Below, one piece after another: positions 21,993 to 31,584 of a stretch of DNA of 64,000 nt. The stretch comes from Janthinobacterium sp. Marseille (GTDB taxonomy: Bacteria; Pseudomonadota; Gammaproteobacteria; Burkholderiales; Burkholderiaceae_D): contig NC_009659.1 of the NCBI RefSeq assembly GCF_000013625.1, positions 372,001 through 436,000 of the forward strand. Reading direction: 5' to 3'. The notes beneath the pieces were generated by a model that was given only the letters and a program-made list of their open reading frames with translations, did not search any database and was not told the origin of the DNA. Every line of letters starts with the position of its first letter. Within the stretch, counting starts at the first letter, position 1. Made by a program: the position numbers and the translations under genes.

Positions 21993-22020
21993 AGCACCGG
22001 AAAAGCGATTTTCCAGTGCT
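21993..22020. other. stem-loop between tgt and yajC
   Basis: AGCAC-C-GGAAAA pairs with TTTTCC-A-GTGCT around a short loop. It is followed by AAAATAA rather than a T-run, so it is a poor intrinsic terminator; it may protect or partly separate the two transcripts. Confidence 0.55.
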
Positions 22021-22072
22021 AAAATAACCGACCCATATTTATTCAACCATTATTACAACCTGGAGCATACCC

Positions 22073-22396
22073 GTGTTTATTTCCAACGCTTACGCTGCAA
22101 CTGCCGCTGGCGGCGTCCTGGGCAACCTGACCCAATTCGTGCCTATCATCCTGATGTTCGTTGTGCTGTACTTCCTGATGATTCGTCCACAAATGAAACG
22201 TCAAAAAGAACACAAGGCTATGATCGAAGCCGTGACACGTGGCGATGAAGTCGTAACATCCGGTGGTGTACTGGGCAAGATCACCAAGGTTTCCGATGTC
22301 TACCTGTCGCTGGAAGTACAAGACGGTACCGAGATCGTGATTCAAAAAAGTGCAGTTACTACCTTGTTGCCTAAGGGTACGATCAAATCGCTGTAA
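22073..22396 (+). CDS. yajC: Sec translocon accessory protein YajC
   Basis: A 107-residue single-span membrane protein of the SecDF-YajC complex. One transmembrane helix (LTQFVPIILMFVVLYFLMI, about 19-37) is followed by the conserved RPQMKRQKEHK and the cytoplasmic domain with GDEVVTSGGVLGKI. It uses a GTG start at 22073 behind TGGAG. Confidence 0.94.
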   Translation: MFISNAYAATAAGGVLGNLTQFVPIILMFVVLYFLMIRPQMKRQKEHKAMIEAVTRGDEVVTSGGVLGKITKVSDVYLSLEVQDGTEIVIQKSAVTTLLPKGTIKSL

Positions 22397-22407
22397 TGGG
22401 TTAAACA

Positions 22408-22434
22408 CCCCACCTCCGCTGGTCGGACGTGGGG
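22408..22434 (+). other. hairpin between yajC and secD
   Basis: CCCCAC pairs with GTGGGG, followed by TTGATTTTT. This is a weak terminator-like element that could lower transcription from yajC into secD. Confidence 0.5.
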
Positions 22435-22475
22435 TTGATTTTTGTCTGACGTTCCACCCCGAACCCTGAATCAAT

Positions 22476-24335
22476 ATGAATCGCTATCCCCTCTGGAAGT
22501 ACATTATTATCGCTGTCGCACTCCTGTTAGGCGTGTTGTACACCCTGCCGAACTTCTTCGGCGAGTCGCCAGCGGTACAAATCAGCAGTGCCAAAGCCAC
22601 CGTCAAGGTGGACAGTTCCCTGATGAGTCAGGTTGAGCAGGCGCTGAAAAAAGACGGTATCCAATACGACGGGATAGTCTATGAAACGATAGGTACGCAA
22701 GGTACCGTCCGTGTTCGTTTCCCTAATACCGATATCCAGTTCAAGGCCAAAGGCATACTGGAAAAAGACCTGAACACCGATCCGGAAGATCCGACCTATC
22801 TGGTGGCCTTCAATCTGTTGCCGAATACGCCAGGCTGGTTGCAAAGCCTGAATGCGGCGCCTATGTACCTCGGCCTCGATTTGCGCGGTGGTGTGCACTT
22901 CCTGATGCAAGTCGATACCAAAGCGGTGATGAACAAGCGCGTGCTCGGTTTGCAAGCCAGCGCCCGCAGCATCTTGCGCGACAAGAATATCCGCCATGCC
23001 GGTATTTCGCGTAGTGGCGACAGTGTAGAAATCCTGTTCCGTGACGCAGATACCCGCAATAAGGCGCGTACCGTACTGACTAATGAATTGCGTGAACTGG
23101 TATTGACCGACGCCGGTAGCGGTGAAGACCTGAAGCTGGTGGGCGCATTGAACCCGACAGCATTGAAACAGACGGTAGAAGATGCAGTCCAGCAAAACAT
23201 CACCACCTTGTCCAAGCGTGTGAATGAACTGGGTGTGACCGAGCCATTGATCCAGCGCCAGGGTGCGGATCGTATCGTGGTGCAAATGCCGGGCGTGCAA
23301 GACGTATCGCGTGCGAAAGACATCATCGGTAAAACAGCAACGCTGGAAGTCCGCCTGGTAGATGAAACAGTCACCCGCGGTACCGAAGAAACTGCAGCGA
23401 TTCCATTTGGCTCAGAACTGTTCAAAGTCGGCAAGAATGCTCCTGTCGTCTTGTACAAGGATCCGATCATCACCGGTGAGTACATTTCCAGCGCTTCGGC
23501 CAGCTTCGACCAAAATCACCAGCCTTCGGTCAGCATCGACCTGAACGGCGATGGCGGTCGTCGCATGCGTGAAGCGACCCGTACCCGGGTCGGTAAGGCA
23601 ATGGCGATTGTGCTGTTTGAAAAGAACAAGGGTGAAGTCCTGACCGTCGCGACTATCCGTGACGAACTGGGTGCACGCTTCCAGATCACCGGCATGGGTT
23701 CGGCCGAAGCGGCAAGTGACCTGGCCTTGCTGTTGCGTGCAGGTTCGCTGGCGGCACCGATGGAAATCATCGAAGAACGTACGATCGGACCGCAACTTGG
23801 TGCTGAAAACATTACCAAGGGCTTCGATGCAACGCTGTACGGTTTCATCGCCATCGGCATCTTCATGATCATTTACTACCGTGCATTCGGTTTCTTCAGC
23901 GTGTTTGCGCTGGCGGTCAACCTGATGTTGCTGATTGCCTTGTTGTCCTTGTTACAGGCAACGCTGACACTGCCGGGTATTGCCGCGATTGCGCTGACAC
24001 TGGGTATGGCGATTGACGCCAACGTGCTGATTAACGAGCGGATACGCGAAGAGTTGCGTGCCGGGCATTCACCGCAAACAGCGATTTCGATGGGCTTCGA
24101 ACGTGCATGGGCAACCATTCTGGATTCGAACGTTACCACCATGATTGCCGGCCTGGCGCTGCTGATTTTTGGTTCCGGTGCGGTGCGTGGTTTCGCGGTG
24201 GTGCATTGCCTGGGTATCTTGACCTCGATTTTCTCCGCCGTGTTCGTATCACGTGGCGTCGTCAATCTCTGGTACGGCCGCAAGAAGAAACTGACATCGG
24301 TATCCATCGGCCAGGTCTGGAAACCCGCTGACTGA
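22476..24335 (+). CDS. secD: Protein translocase subunit SecD
   Basis: A 619-residue RND-like membrane protein that, with SecF, uses the proton gradient to pull preproteins through the translocon. It has an N-terminal helix (about 9-27), a large periplasmic domain (P1) with LGLDLRGGVHFLMQVD, and five C-terminal helices starting near 455. The YYRAFG motif and TLGMAIDANVLINERIREE are typical of SecD. Length is normal for the proteobacterial form. Confidence 0.95.
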   Translation: MNRYPLWKYIIIAVALLLGVLYTLPNFFGESPAVQISSAKATVKVDSSLMSQVEQALKKDGIQYDGIVYETIGTQGTVRVRFPNTDIQFKAKGILEKDLNTDPEDPTYLVAFNLLPNTPGWLQSLNAAPMYLGLDLRGGVHFLMQVDTKAVMNKRVLGLQASARSILRDKNIRHAGISRSGDSVEILFRDADTRNKARTVLTNELRELVLTDAGSGEDLKLVGALNPTALKQTVEDAVQQNITTLSKRVNELGVTEPLIQRQGADRIVVQMPGVQDVSRAKDIIGKTATLEVRLVDETVTRGTEETAAIPFGSELFKVGKNAPVVLYKDPIITGEYISSASASFDQNHQPSVSIDLNGDGGRRMREATRTRVGKAMAIVLFEKNKGEVLTVATIRDELGARFQITGMGSAEAASDLALLLRAGSLAAPMEIIEERTIGPQLGAENITKGFDATLYGFIAIGIFMIIYYRAFGFFSVFALAVNLMLLIALLSLLQATLTLPGIAAIALTLGMAIDANVLINERIREELRAGHSPQTAISMGFERAWATILDSNVTTMIAGLALLIFGSGAVRGFAVVHCLGILTSIFSAVFVSRGVVNLWYGRKKKLTSVSIGQVWKPAD

Positions 24336-24408
24336 TATTGAAATGCGAAGTGCCGGAGCGGTGCTTCGGCTGTAGCTAAGTTGTAGCTATTTGAATCGTA
24401 TTTAGACA

Positions 24409-24440
24409 GACCGCCTGCTGACATATTGCGTCAGGCGGTC
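24409..24440. other. stem-loop between secD and secF
   Basis: A perfect 9-bp stem (GACCGCCTG and its complement) with a 14-base loop in the 122-bp gap between secD and secF, ending about 17 bases before the secF start. No T-run follows. It may balance secD and secF message levels. Confidence 0.6.
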
Positions 24441-24457
24441 GCACTGAGAGGTAAGTG

Positions 24458-25402
24458 ATGGAGTTTTTCCGCATCAAAAAAGATATCCCGTTCATGCGGC
24501 ATGCGTTGATTTTCAACGTTATTTCTGCTCTGACGTTTGTCGCTGCCGTATTCTTCCTGTTGCACCGGGGTTTGCATCTGTCGATTGAATTTACCGGTGG
24601 TACGGTAATGGAAGTCACTTATTCGCAACCGGCCGACATTGAAGGTGTGCGCGGCAAGTTGACCGACCTTGGCTATGTCGATATGCAAGTGCAAAGCTTC
24701 GGCACTGCACAAGACGTATTGATCCGCTTGCCGGTACAGAAAAATGCCGATTCGGCGCAAATCAGCGAACGTGTGATTGGTGCCCTGAAGGCACAAGACA
24801 GCACGGTGGAACTGAAGCGTGTTGAGTTCGTTGGACCGCAAGTCGGGGATGAACTGACACATGACGGCCTGATGGCTTTGGGTATGCTGGTGATCGGTAT
24901 CGTGATCTACCTCGCGTTCCGCTTTGAATGGAAGTACGCGGTATCAGCCATCCTCGCTAACTTGCATGACGTGGTGATTATTCTCGGCTTCTTCGCCTTC
25001 TTCCAGTGGGAGTTCTCGCTGACGGTATTGGCGGCGGTGCTGGCGGTACTCGGCTACTCGGTCAATGAATCGGTGGTGGTGTTTGACCGTGTGCGTGAAA
25101 CTTTCCGTGATCGTCGTTTCGGTAAAATGCCAACGGAAGAAGTGTTGAACCATGCGATTACCCAGACTATTTCGCGTACGGTGATCACCCACGGTTCGAC
25201 CCAATTGATGGTGCTGTCCATGCTGTTCTTCGGTGGTCCTACACTGCATTACTTTGCACTGGCACTGACCATCGGTATCTGCTTCGGTATTTATTCTTCG
25301 GTATTCGTCGCGGCAGCATTGGCGATGTGGCTGGGTGTGAAGCGCGAAGATTTGCTGAAACCGGTCAAGGAAAAAGACGAGCACGATGGCGCGGTTGTAT
25401 AA
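24458..25402 (+). CDS. secF: Protein translocase subunit SecF
   Basis: A 314-residue partner of SecD with six transmembrane helices. The N-terminal LSIEFTGGTVMEV is the family start, and GYSVNESVVVFDRVRE carries the conserved Asn/Asp pair of the fourth helix. I use the ATG at 24458 behind GAGAGG; a GTG lies one codon earlier. A terminator follows. Confidence 0.95.
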   Translation: MEFFRIKKDIPFMRHALIFNVISALTFVAAVFFLLHRGLHLSIEFTGGTVMEVTYSQPADIEGVRGKLTDLGYVDMQVQSFGTAQDVLIRLPVQKNADSAQISERVIGALKAQDSTVELKRVEFVGPQVGDELTHDGLMALGMLVIGIVIYLAFRFEWKYAVSAILANLHDVVIILGFFAFFQWEFSLTVLAAVLAVLGYSVNESVVVFDRVRETFRDRRFGKMPTEEVLNHAITQTISRTVITHGSTQLMVLSMLFFGGPTLHYFALALTIGICFGIYSSVFVAAALAMWLGVKREDLLKPVKEKDEHDGAVV

Positions 25403-25416
25403 GCACTGCGCATAGC

Positions 25417-25446
25417 AAAAAAGCCGGCAGATGCCGGCTTTTTTTA
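25417..25446. terminator. bidirectional intrinsic terminator
   Basis: GCCGGCA and its complement with a tiny loop, flanked by six A and seven T. It separates the convergent secF and marR-like genes. Confidence 0.9.
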
Positions 25447-25466
25447 TTGGTGTCAGGTATTCACGC

Positions 25467-25928
25467 TCAGTACTTTTGTTTCGGCTCTTGCCCGGTCAGG
25501 TTGGCGTGCAGCTTGGTCAATTCCTTGTCCAGCGCATCGAAATCCTGTGCGTCGTAATTGACGAATGATTGCTTGCCGAAGGCGACTTGCTGGCTGAATA
25601 CGCGTTTGAATTCAGCGTCACCGGCAGCGGTCAGTTTGACCAGGGTGCTGCGTCTGTCTTCGATCTGGGTGACGCGTGTCACCAGGCCTTTTTCTTCCAG
25701 CCGGTCTATCACGCCTGTCAGTGTCCCCTTGGTGATCAGGGTTCTTTCTCCCAGTTCCTTGAAGCTCATGCCGCAGGTATTGCCCAGCGTGGCGATGATA
25801 TCGAATTGGGATGGCGTCAAGCCGGTCCGGCAGCGAATATTGGCGCCCGACTGGCGTTCGAATGCATGAAAGCATTCAGCCAGAAGGCGGATACTACGTA
25901 AATATCGTTCAGCCATAAAACCAGTCAT
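25467..25928 (-). CDS. MarR-family transcriptional regulator
   Basis: A 153-residue winged-helix repressor. The recognition segment is FKELGERTLITKGTLTGVIDRLEEKGLVTR (about 57-86), followed by the Asp-Arg-Arg wing (EDRRSTLVKLT). MarR proteins bind short palindromes and release them on contact with phenols or oxidants. A strong palindrome of MarR type lies upstream of the nearby cytochrome b561-YceI operon (27778-27801) and is a reasonable target, but this is inference. Confidence 0.9.
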   Translation of the reverse strand: MTGFMAERYLRSIRLLAECFHAFERQSGANIRCRTGLTPSQFDIIATLGNTCGMSFKELGERTLITKGTLTGVIDRLEEKGLVTRVTQIEDRRSTLVKLTAAGDAEFKRVFSQQVAFGKQSFVNYDAQDFDALDKELTKLHANLTGQEPKQKY

Positions 25929-25941
25929 TACCCATCAAAAT

Positions 25942-25973
25942 AAAAAGCCGACGCAGTATAACGCCGGCTTTTA
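25942..25973 (-). terminator. intrinsic terminator of the b561-YceI operon
   Basis: AAAAGCCG pairs with CGGCTTTT around a loop. Read on the minus strand it ends in TTTTTATTTT. It follows the YceI gene at 26001 and precedes marR. Confidence 0.82.
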
Positions 25974-26000
25974 TGGTTTCACAATTACTTGGCCTGCCGC

Positions 26001-26570
26001 TTAGTCAGCTTTAACTGCTTCAACCTGGATCGCCAGTTTGACGTCAGGCGAGAAGCCGTAGTTCAAAGCGTAGTTCAGGCCGAAATCGCTGCGTTTGAAT
26101 TCGGCAGATGCATCGGCGCCGCACACTTCACGTTTCAGCATAGGGTGCTGGATACATTTGAATTTGTTGATGTTCAGGGTGACTGGTTTGGTCACGCCCA
26201 GCAGGGTCAGCTCGCCATCAACCGAAACCGGCTTGTCGCCATCGAACTTGATCGATTTGCTTTTGTAGGTGGCGGTAGGGAATTTCTCGACGTTGAAGAT
26301 ATCCTTGCTTTTCGCATGTTCATTCATCTTCGCATGGCCGAAGTCGATCGAATTGGTATCGATCACGATTTCCAGCGAACCGGTTTTCGCTGCACGGTCC
26401 AGTACGACGGTACCGCTGGTTTTTTCGAACTTGCCGCGCCATACCGAAATGCCCATATGGTCAGCTTCGAAGCTAGGGTAGGTGTGGCTAGGATCAATCG
26501 TATAGGTTTGTGCAAAAGCGGAGCTCGCGCCAGCGGCCAGCAAACAGATCAATGCAAGTTTGGATTTCAT
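26001..26570 (-). CDS. YceI-family periplasmic lipid-binding protein (copy A)
   Basis: A 189-residue secreted beta-barrel of the YceI family, whose structures hold an isoprenoid lipid. A signal peptide ends at SSAFA (residue 20). The mature start [26 protein letters not shown] is the family signature, and the C-terminal IQVEAVKAD is typical. A second YceI gene lies 64 bp upstream in the same operon. Function is unclear in general; electron-transfer or quinone-related roles are inferred from linkage with cytochrome b561. Confidence 0.9.
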   Translation of the reverse strand: MKSKLALICLLAAGASSAFAQTYTIDPSHTYPSFEADHMGISVWRGKFEKTSGTVVLDRAAKTGSLEIVIDTNSIDFGHAKMNEHAKSKDIFNVEKFPTATYKSKSIKFDGDKPVSVDGELTLLGVTKPVTLNINKFKCIQHPMLKREVCGADASAEFKRSDFGLNYALNYGFSPDVKLAIQVEAVKAD

Positions 26571-26634
26571 TCAAATAACTCCTGGGTTGTGTGGGCTAAT
26601 TAATTACTTCTTATATGGGGTGTTACGGGAACTG

Positions 26635-27210
26635 CTATTGCGCCGTGACGACACGGAATTTAATCGTGACTTCATCAGCCACCATGCTGGTGTCTTTCCA
26701 TTCACCTTCACCGATGTTGTAGGTCAGGCGTTTGATCGGTAATACACCTTCAAAGACTTGGTTGCTGCCTTCTTTTTTGACGGTGAGCGGGAAGCTGACA
26801 TCAGTGGTTTTACCCTTGATAGTGAGCTTGCCGGTGACATCAAGTTTGCCTGCTGCACCAGGTTTGATCTGGCTGGAAACAAAGGTCGCTTTCGGGAACT
26901 GGGCGGCGTTAAACCATTCTTTTTTCAATACTTCACGGTTGTATTCCGGATCGCCGAGATCGAAGCCGTTGACGTCGATATCGACGTTGGCTTTGGAGGT
27001 CTCTGGTTTGGCCGCGTCATAAGTGATTTGCGCGTTGAATTTCTTGAAGGTCGCCTCAACCGGCACGTTCAATTGTTTGAAAACGATAGTGACTTTGCTT
27101 TTGGTGGTGTCTGTCTTGAGTGCGGTGGCGGCGAGTGCCGGCAGCGCCAGGCAGATGCCGGCGATGGCGAGCCAGCGTGTGGTTTTGCCTGAGATGGAGC
27201 GAACGAACAT
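26635..27210 (-). CDS. YceI-family periplasmic protein (copy B)
   Basis: A 191-residue secreted YceI protein. A signal peptide (residues 1-28, ending PALAA) is followed by LKTDTTKSKVTIVFKQLNVPVEATFKKFNAQITYD. It is only distantly like copy A and lacks its [12 protein letters not shown] start, so the two are old paralogues rather than a recent duplication. The ATG at 27210 is preceded by AAAGGA at good spacing. Confidence 0.88.
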   Translation of the reverse strand: MFVRSISGKTTRWLAIAGICLALPALAATALKTDTTKSKVTIVFKQLNVPVEATFKKFNAQITYDAAKPETSKANVDIDVNGFDLGDPEYNREVLKKEWFNAAQFPKATFVSSQIKPGAAGKLDVTGKLTIKGKTTDVSFPLTVKKEGSNQVFEGVLPIKRLTYNIGEGEWKDTSMVADEVTIKFRVVTAQ

Positions 27211-27236
27211 GGATGATCCTTTCGGTAAAAATGAAT

Positions 27237-27761
27237 TCACGGCAGCATGCGTTGCAGCGTGCGGTCGCGGTCGATGAGTTGATGCTTGATGACTGCCAGT
27301 ATATGCAGGAAGAAAACGATCAGCAGGGTGACATTGCAGGCGTAATGCACTTGCTTGAGCAAGGCCTTCAATTCCTGGTCAGGGCCGATAAAGACCGGCA
27401 GCGGCACGATGCCCAGGTAGACCACCGGGACCCCGGCTGCCAGGCTGTAAAAATAGCCGGATAGCGGTACCGCGAAAATCAGCACATACATCAGGCCGTG
27501 CGAGACGCGAGCGGCCTTCTTTTGCCAGTCAGCCATGCTGGGCGGGTGCGCCGGTGCCGGATGGCTCAAAGCCCATAGCAGGCGGAGGCAGGCAAGGCCG
27601 AACACGGTGACGCCCAGCCATTTATGCCAGGAAAAGTATTTGAGTTTGGTGGGCGTGAGTCCGGGGATGTCGACCATGGTCAGGCCGAGCAGGAAGGCGG
27701 CGATGATCAGGATGGCCATGAGCCAGTGCAGCGCGATTGCTGTCAGGGTGTAGCGGCGCAT
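27237..27761 (-). CDS. Cytochrome b561 family protein (CybB/YceJ-like)
   Basis: A 174-residue four-helix b-type cytochrome that exchanges electrons with quinones. Heme-ligand histidines are visible in YTLTAIALHWLMAILI (helix 1), FSWHKWLGV (helix 2) and VHYACNVTLLIVFFLHI (helices 3-4). The order cytochrome b561 then YceI mirrors E. coli yceJ-yceI. It is the first gene of a three-gene operon and has a perfect dyad 17 bp before its start. Confidence 0.92.
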   Translation of the reverse strand: MRRYTLTAIALHWLMAILIIAAFLLGLTMVDIPGLTPTKLKYFSWHKWLGVTVFGLACLRLLWALSHPAPAHPPSMADWQKKAARVSHGLMYVLIFAVPLSGYFYSLAAGVPVVYLGIVPLPVFIGPDQELKALLKQVHYACNVTLLIVFFLHILAVIKHQLIDRDRTLQRMLP

Positions 27762-27777
27762 AAATAGTGTTTTTGCT

Positions 27778-27801
27778 TATTAGTTCAAATTAGAACTAAT
27801 A
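27778..27801. promoter_or_regulatory. perfect dyad, probable repressor operator of the b561-YceI operon
   Basis: TATTAGTTC, six bases, GAACTAATA: arms of nine bases match perfectly. It sits 17-40 bp upstream of the cytochrome b561 start, inside the expected promoter. Size, AT-richness and spacing suit a MarR-type dimer, and a MarR gene lies 2 kb away. No second copy was seen at marR itself. Confidence 0.7.
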
Positions 27802-27813
27802 TAGCAAAATAAT

Positions 27814-27858
27814 TCCCAGCGTGCTGAAGCCTGTTTTAATAGGCTTCAGTGGCTGGGA
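27814..27858 (-). terminator. large hairpin, probable purB terminator
   Basis: TCCCAGC/GCTGGGA outer stem and a perfect inner 9-bp stem (CTGAAGCCT and complement) just after purB. Read on the minus strand it is followed by AATTATTTT, a loose T-run. Confidence 0.7.
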
Positions 27859-27864
27859 CACTAG

Positions 27865-29250
<1,386 letters not shown>

Positions 29251-29390
29251 CTATGACGTGATTGAAAAAGCTGCCGAAAATACAAAAACGGCATAAATTG
29301 AGGAAGACGACATTCTACCACTTGAACGGCCCGAGCAGCCTGAAAGCGCCAGCCAGTCGGGGCGCTAGATGGCGGGTTTTAGCTTGGCCC

Positions 29391-29402
29391 CGATGTTATA
29401 AT
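29391..29402 (+). promoter_or_regulatory. extended -10 promoter of the glutathione transferase gene
   Basis: The bases TGTTATAAT at 29394-29402 match an extended -10 element (TGnTATAAT) exactly. The start codon at 29432 leaves a leader of about 22 bases. No good -35 is seen, as is usual for extended -10 promoters. Confidence 0.6.
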
Positions 29403-29431
29403 CGCCTTCCGATTTTAGAAGCAAAGCATCT

Positions 29432-30043
29432 ATGAAACTGATTGGTTCTCTCGCCAGCCCTTACGTACGTAAAGTACGTGTTGTCATGTTGGAAAAAAAG
29501 ATCGATTACGATTTCGTTCTTGAAAACGTGTGGGGTGCCGAAACCACGATTCAAGAATCCAATCCGCTCGGCAAAGTGCCGTGCCTGGTGATGGAAGATG
29601 GCGGCGCGATGTTTGATTCACGCGTGATCGTCGAATACCTAGATACCTTGACCCCGGTTGGCAAGCTGATTCCACCAAATGGTCGTGAACGCGCCGAAGT
29701 CAAATGTTGGGAAGCGCTGGCCGATGGCGTGGCTGACGCCGCAATGCTGTTACGCCTCGAACACACCTTGCGCCCGGCAGAGCAGCGTAGCCAAGCCTGG
29801 ATAGATCGTCAAAGCAGGAAGGTGCACGATGGCTTGAAAGCGATGTCGGTAGGCCTGAAGGACACCGCTTTTTGTGCCGGCAACCAGTACACGCTGGCTG
29901 ACGTGGCGGTAGGTTGTGTATTGGAATGGCTGTCTTTCCGTTTCCCGGAAATCACATGGCGCACTGACTATCCAAATCTGGAAAAGCTGCTGGAAAAACT
30001 GTCGGAACGTCCTTCTTTCAAGGAAACGGTGCCGACCAAGTAA
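29432..30043 (+). CDS. Glutathione S-transferase, YibF-like
   Basis: A 203-residue GST. The thioredoxin-like N-terminal domain starts MKLIGSLASPYVRKVRVVMLEK and contains the cis-proline glutathione site NPLGKVPCLV and the DSRVIVEYL loop; the all-helical C-terminal domain ends near residue 195. Closest in appearance to E. coli YibF. Substrate unknown. Monocistronic, with its own extended -10 promoter and a terminator shared with the bacterioferritin gene opposite. Confidence 0.9.
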   Translation: MKLIGSLASPYVRKVRVVMLEKKIDYDFVLENVWGAETTIQESNPLGKVPCLVMEDGGAMFDSRVIVEYLDTLTPVGKLIPPNGRERAEVKCWEALADGVADAAMLLRLEHTLRPAEQRSQAWIDRQSRKVHDGLKAMSVGLKDTAFCAGNQYTLADVAVGCVLEWLSFRFPEITWRTDYPNLEKLLEKLSERPSFKETVPTK

Positions 30044-30058
30044 GCACGCTGTGCATTG

Positions 30059-30088
30059 AAAAAAGGGACGCCAAAGCGTCCCTTTTTT
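30059..30088. terminator. bidirectional intrinsic terminator
   Basis: AAAAAGGGACG-CCAAAG-CGTCCCTTTTTT between the convergent GST and bacterioferritin genes. Confidence 0.92.
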
Positions 30089-30110
30089 ATTCAAGCAGTC
30101 GATTATTTGC

Positions 30111-30587
30111 CTATTCGTCAGTGATCATCTGCGCTTGCAGATAATTTTGCAGGCCTATCGTTTCAATCAGCGACAGCTGGGTTTCCAGCCAGTCGATGTG
30201 TTCTTCGGTATCGTCGAGGATGTAGTGAAACAGTTCGCGCGACACATAATCGCCGCTGGTTTCCGAGGCGGCGATGCCTTCCTTGACGGTTGCCTGCGCC
30301 AGCTTTTCCAGTTTTAAATCGCTTTCCAGCATTTCCCGGATGTTTTCACCTATCAGCAACTTATGCAGTGCTTGCAGGTTAGGCAGGCCGTCCAGCATCA
30401 GGATGCGGTCGATTAATTTATCGGCGTGTTTCATTTCACCGATGGATTCTTCAAACTCTTTCTTCGCGATCTTTTCGAAGCCCCAGTGCTTGTACATGCG
30501 TGCATGCAGGAAGTACTGATTGATTGCAGTCAGTTCGTTGGTAAGCTGCGCATTCAGCAGGCGGATGATATTGCTGTCACCTTTCAT
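30111..30587 (-). CDS. bfr: Bacterioferritin (copy 1)
   Basis: A 158-residue heme-containing ferritin that oxidises Fe(II) and stores ferric iron in a 24-subunit cage. Numbering matches E. coli Bfr without gaps: heme ligand Met52 and di-iron ligands Glu18, Glu51, His54, Glu94 and His130 are present. The sixth ligand position, 127, is Thr (DDTEEH) where E. coli has Glu; Glu128 is next to it. A near-identical paralogue lies 211 bp upstream. Confidence 0.95.
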   Translation of the reverse strand: MKGDSNIIRLLNAQLTNELTAINQYFLHARMYKHWGFEKIAKKEFEESIGEMKHADKLIDRILMLDGLPNLQALHKLLIGENIREMLESDLKLEKLAQATVKEGIAASETSGDYVSRELFHYILDDTEEHIDWLETQLSLIETIGLQNYLQAQMITDE

Positions 30588-30729
30588 TCAAACCTCAATA
30601 AATAATGTAAGAGCAGGTTGATCGACATTTGTTATTACCTTGTCGAAATACCTGTTTGGCAGGGGCGTCGATGATAGCGCGGGGAGAGCGCCTTGCGAGC
30701 AGGAAGGAGCTGGGATGATTCTTGAAATG

Positions 30730-30757
30730 AAAAAGGACGCAGCCAGCGTCCTTTTTT
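30730..30757 (-). terminator. intrinsic terminator of bacterioferritin copy 2
   Basis: AAAAAGGACGC-AGCCA-GCGTCCTTTTTT, so the two bacterioferritin genes are separately transcribed. Confidence 0.9.
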
Positions 30758-30798
30758 GATGCCGATATTGCTATCGACTGAATGGCTTGAACGGCGAA

Positions 30799-31272
30799 TT
30801 ACTCGCTGATCATCTGCGCTTGCAGATAGTTCTGGATGCCGACTTTTTCGATCAGGTCGAGTTGGGTTTCCAGCCAGTCGATATGTTCTTCGGTGTCGTC
30901 CAGGATGTATTGGAACAGTTCGCGCGATACATAGTCACCGCTGGCTTCGCATGCTGCGATGCCTTCCTTGACGGTTTTTTGCGCCAGCTTTTCCAGTTTC
31001 AAATCGCAGCCGAGCATTTCCGGAGTGTTTTCACCGATCATCAACTTGTGCAGTGCTTGCAGGTTAGGCAAGCCATCCAGCATCAGGATGCGATCGATCA
31101 ATTTATCGGCATGCTTCATTTCGCCGATCGACTCTTCGTATTCTTTCTTTGCAATCTTTTCAAAACCCCAGTGCTTGTACATGCGTGCATGCAGGAAGTA
31201 TTGGTTGATTGCGGTAAGTTCGTTTGTAAGCTGTGCATTGAGCAGCTTGATGATATTGCTGTCACCTTTCAT
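30799..31272 (-). CDS. bfr: Bacterioferritin (copy 2)
   Basis: A 157-residue paralogue of copy 1, identical for most of the first 80 residues. Met52 for heme and Glu18, Glu51, His54, Glu94, His130 are conserved, again with Thr at 127. Differences cluster in the helix around 80-115 (ENTPEMLGCDLKLEKLAQKTVKEGIAACEA), which gains two cysteines. In species with paired bacterioferritins the two often co-assemble; here both have heme and near-complete ferroxidase ligands, so neither looks specialised. A Fur-like site lies about 135 bp upstream. Confidence 0.95.
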   Translation of the reverse strand: MKGDSNIIKLLNAQLTNELTAINQYFLHARMYKHWGFEKIAKKEYEESIGEMKHADKLIDRILMLDGLPNLQALHKLMIGENTPEMLGCDLKLEKLAQKTVKEGIAACEASGDYVSRELFQYILDDTEEHIDWLETQLDLIEKVGIQNYLQAQMISE

Positions 31273-31405
31273 GGCGGCCTCGAAAGTGATGTGGAAGACG
31301 GGCTGTTGCGCATCTGACGGTTAGTTGTCAAAGCGCCTGGTCAGCAAAGAACGCACATGATAGCTCAGGATGTCCAATTTATGGTCATTTTGGCTTCATT
31401 TTGCT

Positions 31406-31424
31406 AACTGGAATCATTCGTGTT
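31406..31424. promoter_or_regulatory. Fur-box-like palindrome upstream of bfr copy 2
   Basis: AACTGGAATCATTCGTGTT matches 12 of 18 defined positions of the Fur-type dyad AATGAGAATnATTCTCATT, including the central GAATnATTC exactly. It shares ATTCGTGTT with the site upstream of hemP (34361-34379). Confidence 0.5.
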
Positions 31425-31498
31425 TCGATTGCGAAAGCGAAGCTGGGCGCGGCTTTGCGGGGAATGGGGTGGTTTGCTTGCGGTGCAGAATGGGCAAG

Positions 31499-31539
31499 AA
31501 AAAACGCGCTGCAGCGAGGTGCTGAGCGCGTTCTTTTTT
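31499..31539 (-). terminator. terminator of the hemP-exbD cluster
   Basis: AAAAAACGCGCT pairs with AGCGCGT-TC-TTTTTT around a GC-rich loop. Read on the minus strand, it ends in a T-run 46 bp after the exbD stop. Confidence 0.8.
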
Positions 31540-31584
31540 CGGTCTGTAAGGGCAGGATTGGGACTGCCCGCAAACCGGTACTGC

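Larger units (their letters stand above)
31273..31584. other. intergenic stretch between bfr copy 2 and exbD
   Basis: 312 bp without a credible gene. It holds the bfr copy 2 promoter region, a Fur-like palindrome at 31406-31424 and the exbD terminator at 31499-31539. Short open frames on the plus strand here have no Shine-Dalgarno and run through the terminator. Confidence 0.7.

Noticed and set aside
26001..27210. The two YceI genes as a recent tandem duplication
   Set aside because: The proteins differ throughout, including the signature N-terminal segment, so they are old paralogues.
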